Source of the DNA: Actinomycetes bacterium
GTDB lineage: Bacteria; Actinomycetota; Actinomycetes; Mycobacteriales; Mycobacteriaceae
DNA: 53,051 nucleotides
Assembly: GCA_029780675.1 (NCBI GenBank)
Contig: JAKOYE010000214.1
Coordinates: 1 to 53,051 of the forward strand
Direction of reading: 5' to 3'
Position 1 is the first letter of the stretch; each line of letters opens with the position of its first letter. This document shows, piece by piece, positions 34,719 through 44,274 of the stretch. Under the pieces are notes generated by a model. That model saw only the letters and a program-made list of their open reading frames with translations. It was not told the origin of the DNA and did not search any database. Made by a program: the position numbers and the translations under genes.

Positions 34719-35851
34719 CTACCCGGGGCGGCGGCGAGGTCGCATTCGGCCACAATCTCGTGGGAGTCGAGGTACTTCTCGATGCTCACCGCGCAACAAC
34801 CCAATTCGGCGCCCTGCCGACGCCGCCGGAAGCGCACCGTCTGTCCGGTTCGCCCGCACGGGCAGTCGCTCTCGTCGACCTCTCCGACGTCATCCGAGAG
34901 CAGGAAGCCGGGGTACGAGGTGTTGAGGGCGTCCAGGATGGCGATGCCGCCGGTCTTCCCGGGCGCGAGTTCGATCGCCGGATCGGTGATGTCGCGGATC
35001 GACACGTAACACCAGGGCGGCACATGCTTGCGGTAGTGCTCGCACTCGATGGCGAGCATGTTCGACTCGATCATCCCGTACATGTCCCGGATCCGGGAAC
35101 GCTCGACACCGAGATACCGTTCAGCCTTGGCGTTGAACTCCTCCCGGCTGATCGACCGACCGGTGTACTGCTTCCACCCGCCGAGCATGATGATCATCGA
35201 CTCCGGATCGAGGTGCAGCGGAATCGATTCCAGTTCGAGGAAGCGCATGAACCTGGCCACGATGAACGGCGGGCCGATGATGTGCCGGGTCATCTCACCC
35301 TCCCAGCGGCGCAGGTACGCCAGGGCTTCCTCGGCGTCGAACGCGTAGTCGCGCACCAGGTAGCGGTGATCGTCGAGCATCGCGGTCATCAGGTTGAACA
35401 CCTTGACCATCCCCATCTCGGGAACCTCGGCTGTCGAGGGGCACAGGAACATCCCGGCTCCCTTGGAGATGCCGAAGAAGTCGCGGTACCCGCCGAGGAT
35501 CCCGATCGACGCCCGCGTTGTGGTCAGGGCATCCCGCCGGGCCACCGACGGCACCCCGCCCGTCCCGGTCGAGCGGATCTCGGTGTCGATGTCGGCCAGG
35601 CCCGCCGTCAGCAGGACGTGCGAACCCGCCTGTTTGAACATGCCCACCGGAAGCAGCGGAATCCTCTGCAGGTCTTCGTAGTCGGTGACGTCCGCCGGTG
35701 ACAGGTCACCGCACTGCGCGCGATAGAAGGCGTTCTTCTCGTAGTGGTAGGCGAACGCCGCCCGGACGGCGTCGGTGAGGGCAGCACGCCACTCCGACCG
35801 CGGCACACGAAGCGCCTCGCCGGGCATGCCGACCATCGCCGCCAGATTCAC
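34715..35851 (-). CDS. LuxE-like acyl-protein synthetase/acyltransferase
   Basis: The 378-residue protein resembles LuxE, the acyl-protein synthetase of fatty acid reductase complexes: [10 protein letters not shown], the nucleotide-binding [26 protein letters not shown], and [10 protein letters not shown]. Near the C-terminus a cysteine-rich segment ([16 protein letters not shown] and [12 protein letters not shown]) may include the acyl-accepting Cys. LuxE activates a carboxylate as acyl-AMP and holds it as a thioester. I chose the GTG at 35851: it has a GAGGGGAG ribosome site and overlaps the PGRS-like stop by 4 bases. No luxC/luxA genes are nearby, so bioluminescence is excluded. Confidence 0.85.
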   Translation of the reverse strand: MNLAAMVGMPGEALRVPRSEWRAALTDAVRAAFAYHYEKNAFYRAQCGDLSPADVTDYEDLQRIPLLPVGMFKQAGSHVLLTAGLADIDTEIRSTGTGGVPSVARRDALTTTRASIGILGGYRDFFGISKGAGMFLCPSTAEVPEMGMVKVFNLMTAMLDDHRYLVRDYAFDAEEALAYLRRWEGEMTRHIIGPPFIVARFMRFLELESIPLHLDPESMIIMLGGWKQYTGRSISREEFNAKAERYLGVERSRIRDMYGMIESNMLAIECEHYRKHVPPWCYVSIRDITDPAIELAPGKTGGIAILDALNTSYPGFLLSDDVGEVDESDCPCGRTGQTVRFRRRRQGAELGCCAVSIEKYLDSHEIVAECDLAAAPGR

Positions 35852-37545
35852 GAGCCGCTCCCCTCGACCGCCGCCATGGCGTGCATTCCGCCGCCCATGC
35901 CGCCGCCGCAACCCGGCGTCCCGCTCATCCCCATCGTGCTGGCGATCATTCCGCCCATTCCGCCTGCCCCGCCGCAGCCTGGTGTCATCCCGACCCCTCC
36001 GTCCCCGCCGTTACCGCCATTGCCCGAGATCGGGGTGGCATTACCTCCGTCGCCGCCTGCCCCGCCCGCACCCGAGGTGGACGCGCCGCCGACACCACCG
36101 TCTCCGGCATTGCCGATGAACACCGAGTCGCCGCCACGACCGCCGCGGCCGCCCGCCCCGGTCCCGGACGAGCCGCCGTCACCCCCTGCGCCGGCGTCGC
36201 CGACAACCCCGGACGCTCCACCGCGGCCCCCGTCACCGCCACGGCCCAAGGCGGCAGCACCGCCATCGCCGCCGCGCCCACCGGAACTGAACCCGACGCC
36301 GTTACCGCCGTTGCCGCCGTCACCGCCGTTCCCGATACCGAACCCGGCGCCGCCGTCACCGCCGCGGCCCGCGGTGCCGACGGCGAGCCAGGCTCCGGAA
36401 CCGCCGTTGCCGCCGTCGCCGCCGGTCACATCCCCGGTGACGCCCGCGCCGTAGGTTCCGCCGTTGCCGCCGTTTCCACCCGGGCTGAAGAGCAGCATCG
36501 CCATCGCACCATTGCCGCCCCGGCCGGCGGACCCGCCGTTGACCGCGGTGACGTCGCCACCGTAACCGCCGTTTCCGCCGGATCCGGTCAGCCAACCCGC
36601 CATCCCGCCGTTGCCGCCCCGTCCTGCCGTGCCGCCGCCCATCCCGACGATGTCCCCGCCGTCGCCGCCGTTGCCACCGTTTCCGATGATTGCGGCCATC
36701 CCTCCCGCGCCGCCGGCGCCGGCGGTACCCATCACGGCATCGCCCCCAGCACCACCGTTGCCGCCGTTGCCGTAGATGCTCGTGGGAAGCCTGAGCGCGT
36801 CGCCCACCATGATCATCGAACCGGCCGTACCGCCCCGGCCGCCCGCGCCGCCGTTGCCCATTCCGGTCGCCACGGCGCCGTTGCCGCCATTGCCCCCGTC
36901 GCCGAACAGCACCCCACCGCGGCCACCGTTGCCACCGGCGACCCCCGCGGTGAGCGCATCGCCGCCGTTGCCGCCGTTACCGATCCAGCCCGCCGCGCCC
37001 CCGTTGCCGCCGTTGAAACCGTTTCCGCCGTTGCCGATCAGGCCGCCGTTGCCGCCGTTGCAGGCTCCGCTGGTGCAGGCGCCCGCATAGCCGGTGAAGC
37101 TGTAGCCGTTTCCGAACAGCATCCCGGCGTCCGGGTGGTCGGCGGTGCCGTCCCCGATGAAGGTCCGGATGAACCCGGCGACCGGGTCGTCGCCTTGGTG
37201 GTTGGCGCTCACCGCGGCGGCGGCCGGAGAAGAAGAGACCGCGCGCTGTGGGAGCGCGATGGTCAGCGACGCGCGGCTGTTCGCGGGCACGGCCGCACTC
37301 TGCAGGTGGCTGGATTCCCCTGCGGCCCTTGCCTTTCGGGTTGATCGGGGCTTGTCCTGGTGGGCCTTGGCGCTGGCGTTGGTCGTGCCTCCGCGCGCAC
37401 CGACCCCGGAATCCGCCGGCGATTCGGCCGCTGACGATGAGCCGGTCGGCTCAGCCCAGGCCGTCGCGGGAGCGATGGCGGCCAGCCCGACGCCCATGCT
37501 CAGCGCCAGGGCACTCACCCGTCCGACGAATGCTCCTGCGTTCAC
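35848..37545 (-). CDS. Secreted PGRS-type glycine-rich protein with Met/Cys/His tail
   Basis: The 565-residue precursor starts at GTG with GAGGAG upstream. It has a Sec signal peptide (about 1-31, ending ATAWA), a 100-residue Ala/Ser-rich linker, a short segment [24 protein letters not shown] with two cysteines ([10 protein letters not shown]), and then about 350 residues of GGxGG repeats as in PE_PGRS proteins. There is no PE domain. The last 47 residues differ: they contain eight Met, one His and two TPGCGG motifs, a plausible soft-metal site. It is the first gene of the operon, directly behind a shared ECF-type promoter. Confidence 0.87.
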   Translation of the reverse strand: MNAGAFVGRVSALALSMGVGLAAIAPATAWAEPTGSSSAAESPADSGVGARGGTTNASAKAHQDKPRSTRKARAAGESSHLQSAAVPANSRASLTIALPQRAVSSSPAAAAVSANHQGDDPVAGFIRTFIGDGTADHPDAGMLFGNGYSFTGYAGACTSGACNGGNGGLIGNGGNGFNGGNGGAAGWIGNGGNGGDALTAGVAGGNGGRGGVLFGDGGNGGNGAVATGMGNGGAGGRGGTAGSMIMVGDALRLPTSIYGNGGNGGAGGDAVMGTAGAGGAGGMAAIIGNGGNGGDGGDIVGMGGGTAGRGGNGGMAGWLTGSGGNGGYGGDVTAVNGGSAGRGGNGAMAMLLFSPGGNGGNGGTYGAGVTGDVTGGDGGNGGSGAWLAVGTAGRGGDGGAGFGIGNGGDGGNGGNGVGFSSGGRGGDGGAAALGRGGDGGRGGASGVVGDAGAGGDGGSSGTGAGGRGGRGGDSVFIGNAGDGGVGGASTSGAGGAGGDGGNATPISGNGGNGGDGGVGMTPGCGGAGGMGGMIASTMGMSGTPGCGGGMGGGMHAMAAVEGSGS

Positions 37546-37590
37546 TGTGTTGCTCCTCGCTCTGGCCGGTGCCTCATGGGTGGTTCGACG

Positions 37591-37620
37591 ATTAGTCGCG
37601 GCACGCGGCCGAAAGTTCCC
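37591..37620 (-). promoter_or_regulatory. ECF-type promoter of the PGRS operon
   Basis: On the minus strand: GGGAAC (37620-37615) as -35, a 16-base spacer after GGAAC, and CGACTAAT (37598-37591) as -10. It lies 46 bases upstream of the PGRS-like start codon and matches four other promoters in this window. Confidence 0.7.
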
Positions 37621-37633
37621 GGACCGCTTCGGG

Positions 37634-38122
37634 TTACCGGTTCTTGTTCTGGCAGCAGGCCGGAACCTGGCCGCGCATCTTGGACACCAGCATGTAAGGA
37701 CCGCGGCTGAGGCAGATGCCGACGACGGCGCGCATCAGGGCCGCAAAGAGCGCGAAGCCGGTCGCGGCGGCACCGACAACCGGCATGCCCGATGCGAAAC
37801 CCGCGACACCGATGCTGCAGAAGATGAACCCCAGGAGTTGGGCGAATCGCAGCGGGTCGATCACCTCGTGTTTGGTCGCCGGCCCGATTCGCGGAGCGAT
37901 CCAACGCTGGAACGCCGCGCCGTACGGATGCCGGGCTGGCCCCCACAGCGCGCCCGTCCCGAACACCAGGGCTTGCGCCGCAAGCAGTGCCGTCGCGGCG
38001 TGCGGGGAAACCGTCGACAGGACCAGCACTGTGCCGAGCACCGCGGCCGTCACCATGGCGGTGAAACGCGTCGCCCGCACGTCGATCTCAGCGGGTGCGA
38101 CTGTGGATGTGTCGGTGGCCAT
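37634..38122 (-). CDS. DUF4395 membrane protein
   Basis: The 162-residue protein has about four hydrophobic segments and the DUF4395 features [15 protein letters not shown] at the N-terminus and [23 protein letters not shown] towards the end, with a short Cys-containing tail (PACCQNKNR). The family is uncharacterised and occurs next to redox or metal genes. Its ATG has GGAGG upstream and lies behind an ECF-type promoter shared with the PGRS operon. It is transcribed toward the PGRS operon and might read through into it. Confidence 0.82.
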   Translation of the reverse strand: MATDTSTVAPAEIDVRATRFTAMVTAAVLGTVLVLSTVSPHAATALLAAQALVFGTGALWGPARHPYGAAFQRWIAPRIGPATKHEVIDPLRFAQLLGFIFCSIGVAGFASGMPVVGAAATGFALFAALMRAVVGICLSRGPYMLVSKMRGQVPACCQNKNR

Positions 38123-38154
38123 GGACTTCCTCCGTCTGTCGTGTGGTCCTCTGG

Positions 38155-38185
38155 TGTAGTCGCGCCGAGTGCCGGTTCGGTTCCC
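38155..38185 (-). promoter_or_regulatory. ECF-type promoter of the DUF4395 gene
   Basis: On the minus strand: GGGAAC (38185-38180), a 17-base spacer, and CGACTACA (38162-38155). It is back to back with the promoter of the anti-sigma-like gene. Confidence 0.68.
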
Positions 38186-38209
38186 GGGAATCCCGGGAAA
38201 GACATCCCA

Positions 38210-38239
38210 GGAACAAATCACCACCGGTGCGCGACTATT
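38210..38239 (+). promoter_or_regulatory. ECF-type promoter of the anti-sigma-like gene
   Basis: Plus strand: GGAAC (38210-38214), a 17-base spacer, and CGACTATT (38232-38239). The start codon is only 5 bases further on, so the transcript is probably leaderless. Confidence 0.68.
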
Positions 38240-38244
38240 GACAC

Positions 38245-38955
38245 ATGGATTGCGACACCGCCAGGGAAGCGCTGTCTGCCCGGATAGACGGGGAGCGCGA
38301 GCCCATCCCCGCGGCACGGGTGGACGAGCATCTAACCGGCTGTGCGGGGTGCCGCGACTGGTACGCGGCGGCGGTGGAGCAGACCCAACTGATCCGCAGG
38401 CTGGCCGGCCGCTCTCAGGTGTCCGCCGTCCGGCCGCTGAGCCCTGAACCGCCGCGCGCTGCCTCCCGGGTCTCGCGGACGTTCCCCTGGACCCGGTGCG
38501 CACTGGGTGTGGTGGGTGTCATCCAGGTGCTGTTGGCGATCGCCCAGGGCCTCGGTGTACACCTCGGGGTTCCGCACGCGGCGATGGGCGGGCACGTCCT
38601 CAACGAGTCCACCGCCTGGTCGGCCGCACTGGGGGTGGCGATGGTGGCCGCGGCGTTCCGGCCGGCGGTTGCCGGCGGGCTGACCTGGGTCCTCGCCGCC
38701 TTCAGCGTGGTGCTGTCGGGCTATGTCATCACCGACGCCCTCGCCGGCCGGGTCACCCTGGACCGGGCGCTGACCCACCTGCCCGTCCTGGCCGGAGTCG
38801 CGCTGGCCTGGCTGGTGTGGCGACAGGCCGGTCTCGGCGGACGTTCTCCCGACCGGGGCGCGGTAACCGAATCCGAGGAGATCGTGCTCCCCCGGAACGC
38901 GTCGCCGGGGCGCCGCCGCAGCCACCTCCGGCCCAGCGACGGGTCCGCCGCCTGA
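38245..38955 (+). CDS. Zinc-finger membrane anti-sigma factor-like protein (Rv0093c-like)
   Basis: The 236-residue protein opens with a ZAS/zf-HC2 anti-sigma domain: Cys3, His29, Cys33 and Cys36 in the HxxxCxxC arrangement (EHLTGCAGC). After a linker it has four to five membrane segments (about residues 80-195). ZAS proteins hold an ECF sigma factor inactive at the membrane and release it on a signal. It is preceded by the same GGAAC/CGAC promoter as its neighbours, as expected for an anti-sigma gene under its own sigma factor. The likely partner is the SigC-like protein at 44382 (inference). Confidence 0.8.
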   Translation: MDCDTAREALSARIDGEREPIPAARVDEHLTGCAGCRDWYAAAVEQTQLIRRLAGRSQVSAVRPLSPEPPRAASRVSRTFPWTRCALGVVGVIQVLLAIAQGLGVHLGVPHAAMGGHVLNESTAWSAALGVAMVAAAFRPAVAGGLTWVLAAFSVVLSGYVITDALAGRVTLDRALTHLPVLAGVALAWLVWRQAGLGGRSPDRGAVTESEEIVLPRNASPGRRRSHLRPSDGSAA

Positions 38956-38995
38956 CGGATCCGGATCGGGTCCGGACCTGGTCGGGGCGGAACGG

Positions 38996-39667
38996 TTAGA
39001 GCATCACGCCGAACATGATCGCCATACCGGTCGCCATCGCGGCCTGGCAGAGAATGCCCAGGCCCTGCCCCGCAGATTCGCCGGAGGGCTGCATACGGGT
39101 GGTGATGTAGCGGTAGAGCCAGAACAGCGCGGCGGCGGCGAATCCGACCGTGCACACCCAGTTCAGGGCGCCGACCCAGGCCGCGGTGTCACCGCCGGAG
39201 TGGCCGGCATCAGTCGCGGCGGCACCGTGCGAGCCGTGGCCGGCATGGCCGCCATGCCCGCCATGGCCTGCGTGCCCCGCCCCGTCCATCCCCGACATCC
39301 CCGGCATGTCGGTGCCGGACCCCGAGCTGCGCAGTGGCAAGCCCCCCATCGCGGCGTACATCCACGCCATCGCCAGCATCATCAGGCTGTGGTAGGCGTT
39401 CGCGGGCCGATGGCCGACCGTTCGCGCCGTGACGACGGCGAACCAGACGGCCGCGGCCGCGAAGTAGATCATCGGCGCACGGGCGGGGAGTTCGGCGCCG
39501 CGGGGCCAGGCCATCGCCGCCATCGCGATCGCCATCACCGCGTGCAGCGAATGGCTGATCAGACTGGACACGGAATGACGGCTGGTGACGATCCCGGAGA
39601 TGCACACCCCGGCGCTGAAGACGAACAGCAGTGTGACGAACCACCGCAGGGCAAGGTCGTGGATCAT
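38996..39667 (-). CDS. DUF5134 membrane protein with His/Met-rich loop
   Basis: The 223-residue protein has about six hydrophobic segments and the DUF5134 pattern (YHSLMMLAMAWMYAAMGG). Between two helices lies a long loop with three Met (MPGMSGM) and seven His in a Gly/Ala/Ser background (GHAGHGGHGGHAGHGSHG and further), suited for binding Cu or other metals outside the membrane. It has its own ECF-type promoter and faces the CtaG-like gene divergently. A role in copper storage or delivery is inferred from the loop and neighbours. Confidence 0.82.
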   Translation of the reverse strand: MIHDLALRWFVTLLFVFSAGVCISGIVTSRHSVSSLISHSLHAVMAIAMAAMAWPRGAELPARAPMIYFAAAAVWFAVVTARTVGHRPANAYHSLMMLAMAWMYAAMGGLPLRSSGSGTDMPGMSGMDGAGHAGHGGHGGHAGHGSHGAAATDAGHSGGDTAAWVGALNWVCTVGFAAAALFWLYRYITTRMQPSGESAGQGLGILCQAAMATGMAIMFGVML

Positions 39668-39708
39668 TCAGTGGCTCCGCTGCGCTGGGGGACGTGCTGA
39701 CATGCCCG

Positions 39709-39739
39709 ATTGGTCGCGGCCGGCCCGGCGAAAGTTCCC
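39709..39739 (-). promoter_or_regulatory. ECF-type promoter of the DUF5134 gene
   Basis: On the minus strand: GGGAAC (39739-39734), a 17-base spacer, and CGACCAAT (39716-39709). The GGGAACTTTCG stretch is identical to that of the PGRS operon promoter. Confidence 0.7.
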
Positions 39740-39782
39740 ACCGCACCGCCGGGCAGCATAGTCGGCTCTCTAAACTCCGCTC

Positions 39783-41702
39783 ATGACCGCAGCAGACCCC
39801 GACGTGTCCCGTCCGCGGCGGACCGGTTGGCTGCTACTGGCCGGTTACGGGGCGGCGGCGGCAGCCGTGGCGGCGTACACGCTGGCAGTCCTGTCCCCCA
39901 CCGGCGCCATCGCCGCGGCGGTGGCGGTCGGCCATGTGATCGCGTCGATCTCGGCGGCGGCATGCCTCGGCGGACTGGTGCTGGTGCTGGTCACCGCGCA
40001 ACCGGATGACCGCGGGGTCCTCGACCCGACCGCCTTCCGGGCGCACCTCGTGGTAGAGCGGTTGTCCGTGGTGTGGTTCGTCGCGGCGGCGGCGATGGTG
40101 GCGGTGCAGGCCGCCGCCGACGCGGGCGTCTCGGCGACGCGGTTGCTGGGAAGTGGCAGGCTGCCGGCCGCCCTGGGCGCTTCGGAGACCGGGCGCGCGT
40201 GGGTGGCCGTCGCGGTGTTCGCGGCGGTCCTGGCCGGGTTCTCGCGTCTCACCGTCCGCTGGGAATGGCATATCCCGCTGCTGATTCCCGCGATCGTGGG
40301 GACGGTCGCGGTGCCGGTCACCGGCAATGCGGGTCAAGGTCCGAATCACGACTACGCGACCAGTTCGGTGATCGTGTTCGCGCTGGCCGTCGCCGTCTGG
40401 GCGGGTGTGCGCATCGCCGGCCTCGTCGCCCCGCCCGAGGAGGCCGTGCGGCGCCGGGTCGTGATGATCAGGTTGGCCGCGGGATCGGTGGCGCTCCTGT
40501 ACGGGTTCGTCCTGCTGCTGTTGCGGGTGGGTCTGGCGCATCTGACCACCGCCTACGGCTTCCTTGCGCTCGGGGCCGGCGTGGCGTTGTTGGCCGGAGT
40601 CATCACCGACACCGTCGAACTGCGCACCGGCCGGCCGGGCGGTGGACTGGCCGACGCCACGGTCGCGGTCGCGGCGCTGTCGGCGCTCACGCTGACGGCC
40701 GTTCAGGTCTCACCGCTGCTGCTGTCGACGCCGCCGACGGTGTGGGACGTCCTGCTGGGCTACGAACTGCCCGGATCGCCGACCGCGCTGCGACTGGTCA
40801 CCTTCTGGCGCTTCGACACCTTCCTCGGGGTCGCCGCCGTCGCCCTGGTGGCCGTCTACCTCGTCGCCACGTCCCGGCTACGCCGCCGGGGCGACCGCTG
40901 GCCGGTCGGACGGACGGTGGCCTGGATCGCCGGATGTGTGGCCATGGTGATCGCGACCGGGTCGGGCATCCGTTCCTACGGTTCGGCGATGTTCAGCATG
41001 CACATGGTCGAGCACATGACGCTGAACATGTTCGTGCCGGTTCTCCTGGTGCTGGGAGCGCCGGTGACATTGGCGCTGCGGGTGCTGCCGAGTGCGGCGC
41101 ACGGTGCTCCCCCCGGCCCCCGGGAGTGGATCGTGCGCGCGGTCCACTCGCAGTTCACCGCGTTCCTGTCGAATCCGATCACCGCGTTCGTGTTGTTCGT
41201 CGGTTCGCTGTACCTGGTCTATTTCACGCCGCTGTTCGACACCCTGGTCCGGTACCACTGGGGCCATGAGTTCATGGCGGTGCACTTCCTGATCACCGGA
41301 TACCTGTTCTACTGGGGCATCATCGGCGTCGATCCCGGGCCGCGCCGCCTGCCCTTCCTGGGTCGGCTGGCGATGCTGTTCGCGGTCATGCCGTTCCACG
41401 CGTTCTTCGGTATCGCGATGATGACGATGGAATCCACCGTCGGCGGCAACTTCTACCGCGGACTGGCCCTGCCCTGGGTTCCCGACATCAATGCCGATCA
41501 GCACCTGGGCGGAGCGATCGCCTGGGGCGCCAGTGAGGTGCCGCTGGTGATGGTGGTGACCGCACTGGTGGTGCAATGGGCCAGCCAGGATCGGCGCGCG
41601 GCGGCCCGGGCGGACCGGCACGCCGACGCCGGGTACGACGACGACCTGGAGGCCTACAACAACATGCTGCGCGAACTGGCCCGTCAGCGCAGCAGCGAGT
41701 AG
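39783..41702 (+). CDS. CopD/CtaG-type copper and cytochrome oxidase assembly membrane protein (Rv0102-like)
   Basis: The 639-residue protein has about 14 membrane segments in two parts. The N-terminal half looks like a CopD copper-import domain (LLGSGRLPAALG, TVRWEWHIPLLI). The C-terminal half is a caa3_CtaG-type domain with MFSMHMVEHMTLNMFVPVLLVLG, HWGHEFMAVHFLITGYLFYW and MPFHAFFGIAMMTME; these His/Met runs could carry copper. From memory it matches Rv0102, which lies beside ctpB in M. tuberculosis. Its 3' end overlaps the convergent CopZ-like gene by 19 bases. Confidence 0.88.
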   Translation: MTAADPDVSRPRRTGWLLLAGYGAAAAAVAAYTLAVLSPTGAIAAAVAVGHVIASISAAACLGGLVLVLVTAQPDDRGVLDPTAFRAHLVVERLSVVWFVAAAAMVAVQAAADAGVSATRLLGSGRLPAALGASETGRAWVAVAVFAAVLAGFSRLTVRWEWHIPLLIPAIVGTVAVPVTGNAGQGPNHDYATSSVIVFALAVAVWAGVRIAGLVAPPEEAVRRRVVMIRLAAGSVALLYGFVLLLLRVGLAHLTTAYGFLALGAGVALLAGVITDTVELRTGRPGGGLADATVAVAALSALTLTAVQVSPLLLSTPPTVWDVLLGYELPGSPTALRLVTFWRFDTFLGVAAVALVAVYLVATSRLRRRGDRWPVGRTVAWIAGCVAMVIATGSGIRSYGSAMFSMHMVEHMTLNMFVPVLLVLGAPVTLALRVLPSAAHGAPPGPREWIVRAVHSQFTAFLSNPITAFVLFVGSLYLVYFTPLFDTLVRYHWGHEFMAVHFLITGYLFYWGIIGVDPGPRRLPFLGRLAMLFAVMPFHAFFGIAMMTMESTVGGNFYRGLALPWVPDINADQHLGGAIAWGASEVPLVMVVTALVVQWASQDRRAAARADRHADAGYDDDLEAYNNMLRELARQRSSE

Positions 41703-41899
41703 TCGCCCTCCTCAGCGAGCGCGGCCTGCACCTCGTCGTCGGACAGCGCCCGGGACGCCTCCACGTGGACGGTCGAGACCCCCTTCGGCTCGAGGTCCAC
41801 GGACACGCTCTGCACGACGTCGAGTGCGCTCAGGGCGGTGGTCACATGCTTGACGCAGCTCTGGCAGTTCAGTCCGGTGACGGAAAACGATTGGCTCAT
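41684..41899 (-). CDS. CopZ-like heavy-metal-associated copper chaperone
   Basis: The 71-residue single-domain protein has an HMA fold pattern with the metal site [10 protein letters not shown] near residue 10 (CxxC) and the beta-strand pattern [18 protein letters not shown]. It carries Cu+ to the ATPase encoded just upstream; the ATPase stop overlaps its start by 4 bases. The usual GMxC is GLNC here. Confidence 0.9.
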   Translation of the reverse strand: MSQSFSVTGLNCQSCVKHVTTALSALDVVQSVSVDLEPKGVSTVHVEASRALSDDEVQAALAEEGDYSLLR

Positions 41900-44163
41900 G
41901 GCGTTGGTGACCCTTTCGGCGGGAGACTGGGGCTGCCGAAGTTCCGCAACCGCAAGCTGTTGGAGACGACGAAGAAAGACGAGAAGGCCATCGCCGCGCC
42001 GGCGATGAGCGGGTTGAGCATCCCGGCGGCGGCGATCGGGATAGCCGCCACGTTGTAGCCGAACGCCCACACCAGGTTCACCCGGATCGTGCGCATGGTG
42101 GCGCGGGCCAGGTCGAGGGCCTGCGGCACCGCACGCAGGTCGTCGCGCACCAGGATGATGTCGGCGGCGGCGATCGCGACGTCGGTACCCCGACCGATCG
42201 CCAGACCCAGATCGGCGGACACCAGGGCCGGGCCGTCGTTGATGCCGTCACCGACCATGGCCACCACCCGGCCGCGTTCCCGCAACTGCTCGATGACGTC
42301 GACCTTGCCCTCGGGAAGTACCTCGGCGATCACATCGTCGATCCCCACCTGGGCGGCCACCTCGGCGGCGGCGGTCGGGTTGTCGCCGGTGAGCAGCACG
42401 GTGCGCAGGCCGCGCTGGTGCAGGGCCGCGACGGCCTCGGCGGCGCTGTCTTTCACCGCGTCCGCGACCGCGATCGCCCCGCAGACCGCGCCGTCGACGG
42501 CCACCAGCACGACGGTCTGCCCCTGGCTCTCCCCCGCCCGGCGCGCAGCCGCGACAGGTTCGGGCACGGCGCGATCCCGTCCCACCCAGGACGGGCGTCC
42601 GACCTCGACCCGGCGCGCACCCACGGTCCCGGTGACACCGCGGCCCGGTATCGCCTGGAAGTCCTCGACGGCTCTCCGCTCGTCGGTGGCGGCGAGGATC
42701 GCCGCGGCGATCGAGTGTTCGGATCCGGACTCCACCGCCGCCGCCAACGCCAGAACCTCGGCGGAATCCCATCCGCCCGCGGCGGTGACCGACGTCACGC
42801 CCAGGTGGCCGGTGGTCAGGGTGCCGGTCTTGTCGAACACCACGGTGTCCACCGCGCGAATGGCCTCCAGCGCCCGGTAGCCCTTGAGGAAAATGCCCAA
42901 CTGGGCGCCGCGGCCCGATGCGACCATCATCGCGGTGGGCGTCGCCAGGCCCAGCGCACAGGGGCAGGCGATCACCAGCACCGCGAGCGCGGCGGAGAAC
43001 GCCTTCTCTGCGCCGGCGCCGGCCAGCAGCCACCCGCCGGCGGTCAGCGCCGCGATCACGAACACCACCGGCACGAAGACCCCGGAAATGCGGTCGGCGA
43101 TCCGCTGAGCGTCGGCCTTCTGGGCCTGCGCTTCCTCGACGAGTCGCACCATGCCGGCGAAGTGTGTGTCGGCGCCCACGGCGGCCGCCTCCACGATCAG
43201 CCGGCCGTCCAGCACCACGGTCCCGCCGATCACCCCCGCTCCCGGCTCCGCCCGGGACGGTGTGGACTCGCCGGTCATCGCGCTCATATCGACCGCGGCG
43301 CTGCCCTCCACCACCAGTCCGTCGGCGGCAATGGTCTCCCCCGGCCGGACGACGAAGCGCTGTTCCTCCTTGAGTTCCCCGGCCGGCAGCACCATCTCGG
43401 TGCCGTCGGCCAGTAGCACCGACACGTTCTTGGCGCTCAGTGCGGCCAGCGCGCGCAAGGCGCTGCCGGCCTTCGATTTGGCCCGGGCCTCGAAGTACCG
43501 GCCCGCGAGGACGAAGACGGTGACTCCGGCGGCGACCTCGAGGTAGATGGCGTCGCTGCTCATCAAGGCCTGCCAGACACCGTGGGTCTCGCGCGGCGGC
43601 TGCGCGACGAAGACGGTCGACAACGACCACAGCGTCGCCGCGGTGATGCCCACCGAGATCAGGGTCTCCATCGAGGCGACGCGATGGCGGGCGTTGCGCA
43701 GCGCGACCCGATGGAACGGCCACGCGGCCCATGTCACGATCGGCAGTGCGAGTGCGGTGAGGACCCACTGCCAGCCGGGGAACCGGGTCCCGGGCAGGAC
43801 GGCGAACATCACCGACAGGTGCGACAGCGGTACGAACAGGACCGCCGCCACCGCCAGCCGGACCAGCAGGGACCTCGCGGTCGCATCGTCGGGATCGGCC
43901 CGCTCGTCGTTTCCGGCGGTGCGCAACGCAGCCTGGTAGCCGGCGCGCTCGACGACGGCACACAGATCGTCGGAGCTCAGCGCGGTCGACGCATCGACGG
44001 TGGCCACCCTGGTCGCGTAGTTGACCGACGCCCGCACCCCGTCGAGCTTGTTCAGCCGCGTCTCCACCCGGGCGGCGCATGCCGCACACGTCATCCCCGA
44101 CACGTCGAGTTCGACGCGACGGACCGGCGGCGCTTCAGCCCCGCCGGCGACGGTGGTGGTCAT
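41896..44163 (-). CDS. Cu+-transporting P1B-type ATPase (CtpA/CtpB-like)
   Basis: The 755-residue protein has one N-terminal HMA domain ([10 protein letters not shown]), eight membrane helices, TGES, the metal-binding CPC in VIACPCALG, phosphorylated DKTGT, SEHSIA in place of the usual SEHP, and [12 protein letters not shown]. These mark a Cu+ (P1B-1) pump. I chose the ATG at 44163 with GGAGGAGG upstream. In M. tuberculosis ctpB lies beside Rv0102 and is reported, as I recall, to be SigC-dependent and linked to copper supply. Here a SigC-like gene lies divergently next to it, and an ECF-type promoter is present. Confidence 0.92.
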   Translation of the reverse strand: MTTTVAGGAEAPPVRRVELDVSGMTCAACAARVETRLNKLDGVRASVNYATRVATVDASTALSSDDLCAVVERAGYQAALRTAGNDERADPDDATARSLLVRLAVAAVLFVPLSHLSVMFAVLPGTRFPGWQWVLTALALPIVTWAAWPFHRVALRNARHRVASMETLISVGITAATLWSLSTVFVAQPPRETHGVWQALMSSDAIYLEVAAGVTVFVLAGRYFEARAKSKAGSALRALAALSAKNVSVLLADGTEMVLPAGELKEEQRFVVRPGETIAADGLVVEGSAAVDMSAMTGESTPSRAEPGAGVIGGTVVLDGRLIVEAAAVGADTHFAGMVRLVEEAQAQKADAQRIADRISGVFVPVVFVIAALTAGGWLLAGAGAEKAFSAALAVLVIACPCALGLATPTAMMVASGRGAQLGIFLKGYRALEAIRAVDTVVFDKTGTLTTGHLGVTSVTAAGGWDSAEVLALAAAVESGSEHSIAAAILAATDERRAVEDFQAIPGRGVTGTVGARRVEVGRPSWVGRDRAVPEPVAAARRAGESQGQTVVLVAVDGAVCGAIAVADAVKDSAAEAVAALHQRGLRTVLLTGDNPTAAAEVAAQVGIDDVIAEVLPEGKVDVIEQLRERGRVVAMVGDGINDGPALVSADLGLAIGRGTDVAIAAADIILVRDDLRAVPQALDLARATMRTIRVNLVWAFGYNVAAIPIAAAGMLNPLIAGAAMAFSSFFVVSNSLRLRNFGSPSLPPKGSPTP

Positions 44164-44274
44164 CGCCCTCCTCCGGGGCCTGGTCCGCACGCCACGTCAT
44201 GTGCGACGTCGTGTGCGCTCGGCCCGTGCTCAGCTACCCGTCTCACCAGTGCCCGCCTTAACAGTCTCCGTCTT

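Noticed and set aside
34715..35851. LuxE-like gene as part of a bioluminescence (lux) operon
   Set aside because: No luxA, luxB, luxC or luxD-like genes are present; neighbours are sulfur-transfer and ABC genes.
35900..37100. Regular short repeats that could be mistaken for a CRISPR array
   Set aside because: The periodicity comes from GGxGG codons in the PGRS-like gene; spacing is irregular and the frame is open throughout.
35744..37344. Long plus-strand reading frames rich in Pro, Ala and Thr opposite the PGRS-like gene
   Set aside because: They are the complement of GGxGG repeats; no start signals or domains, and the minus-strand frame has a signal peptide and coupled neighbours.
35848..37545. 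PE_PGRS protein in the strict sense
   Set aside because: The N-terminus is a Sec signal peptide plus linker, not a PE domain with the YxxxD/E export motif.
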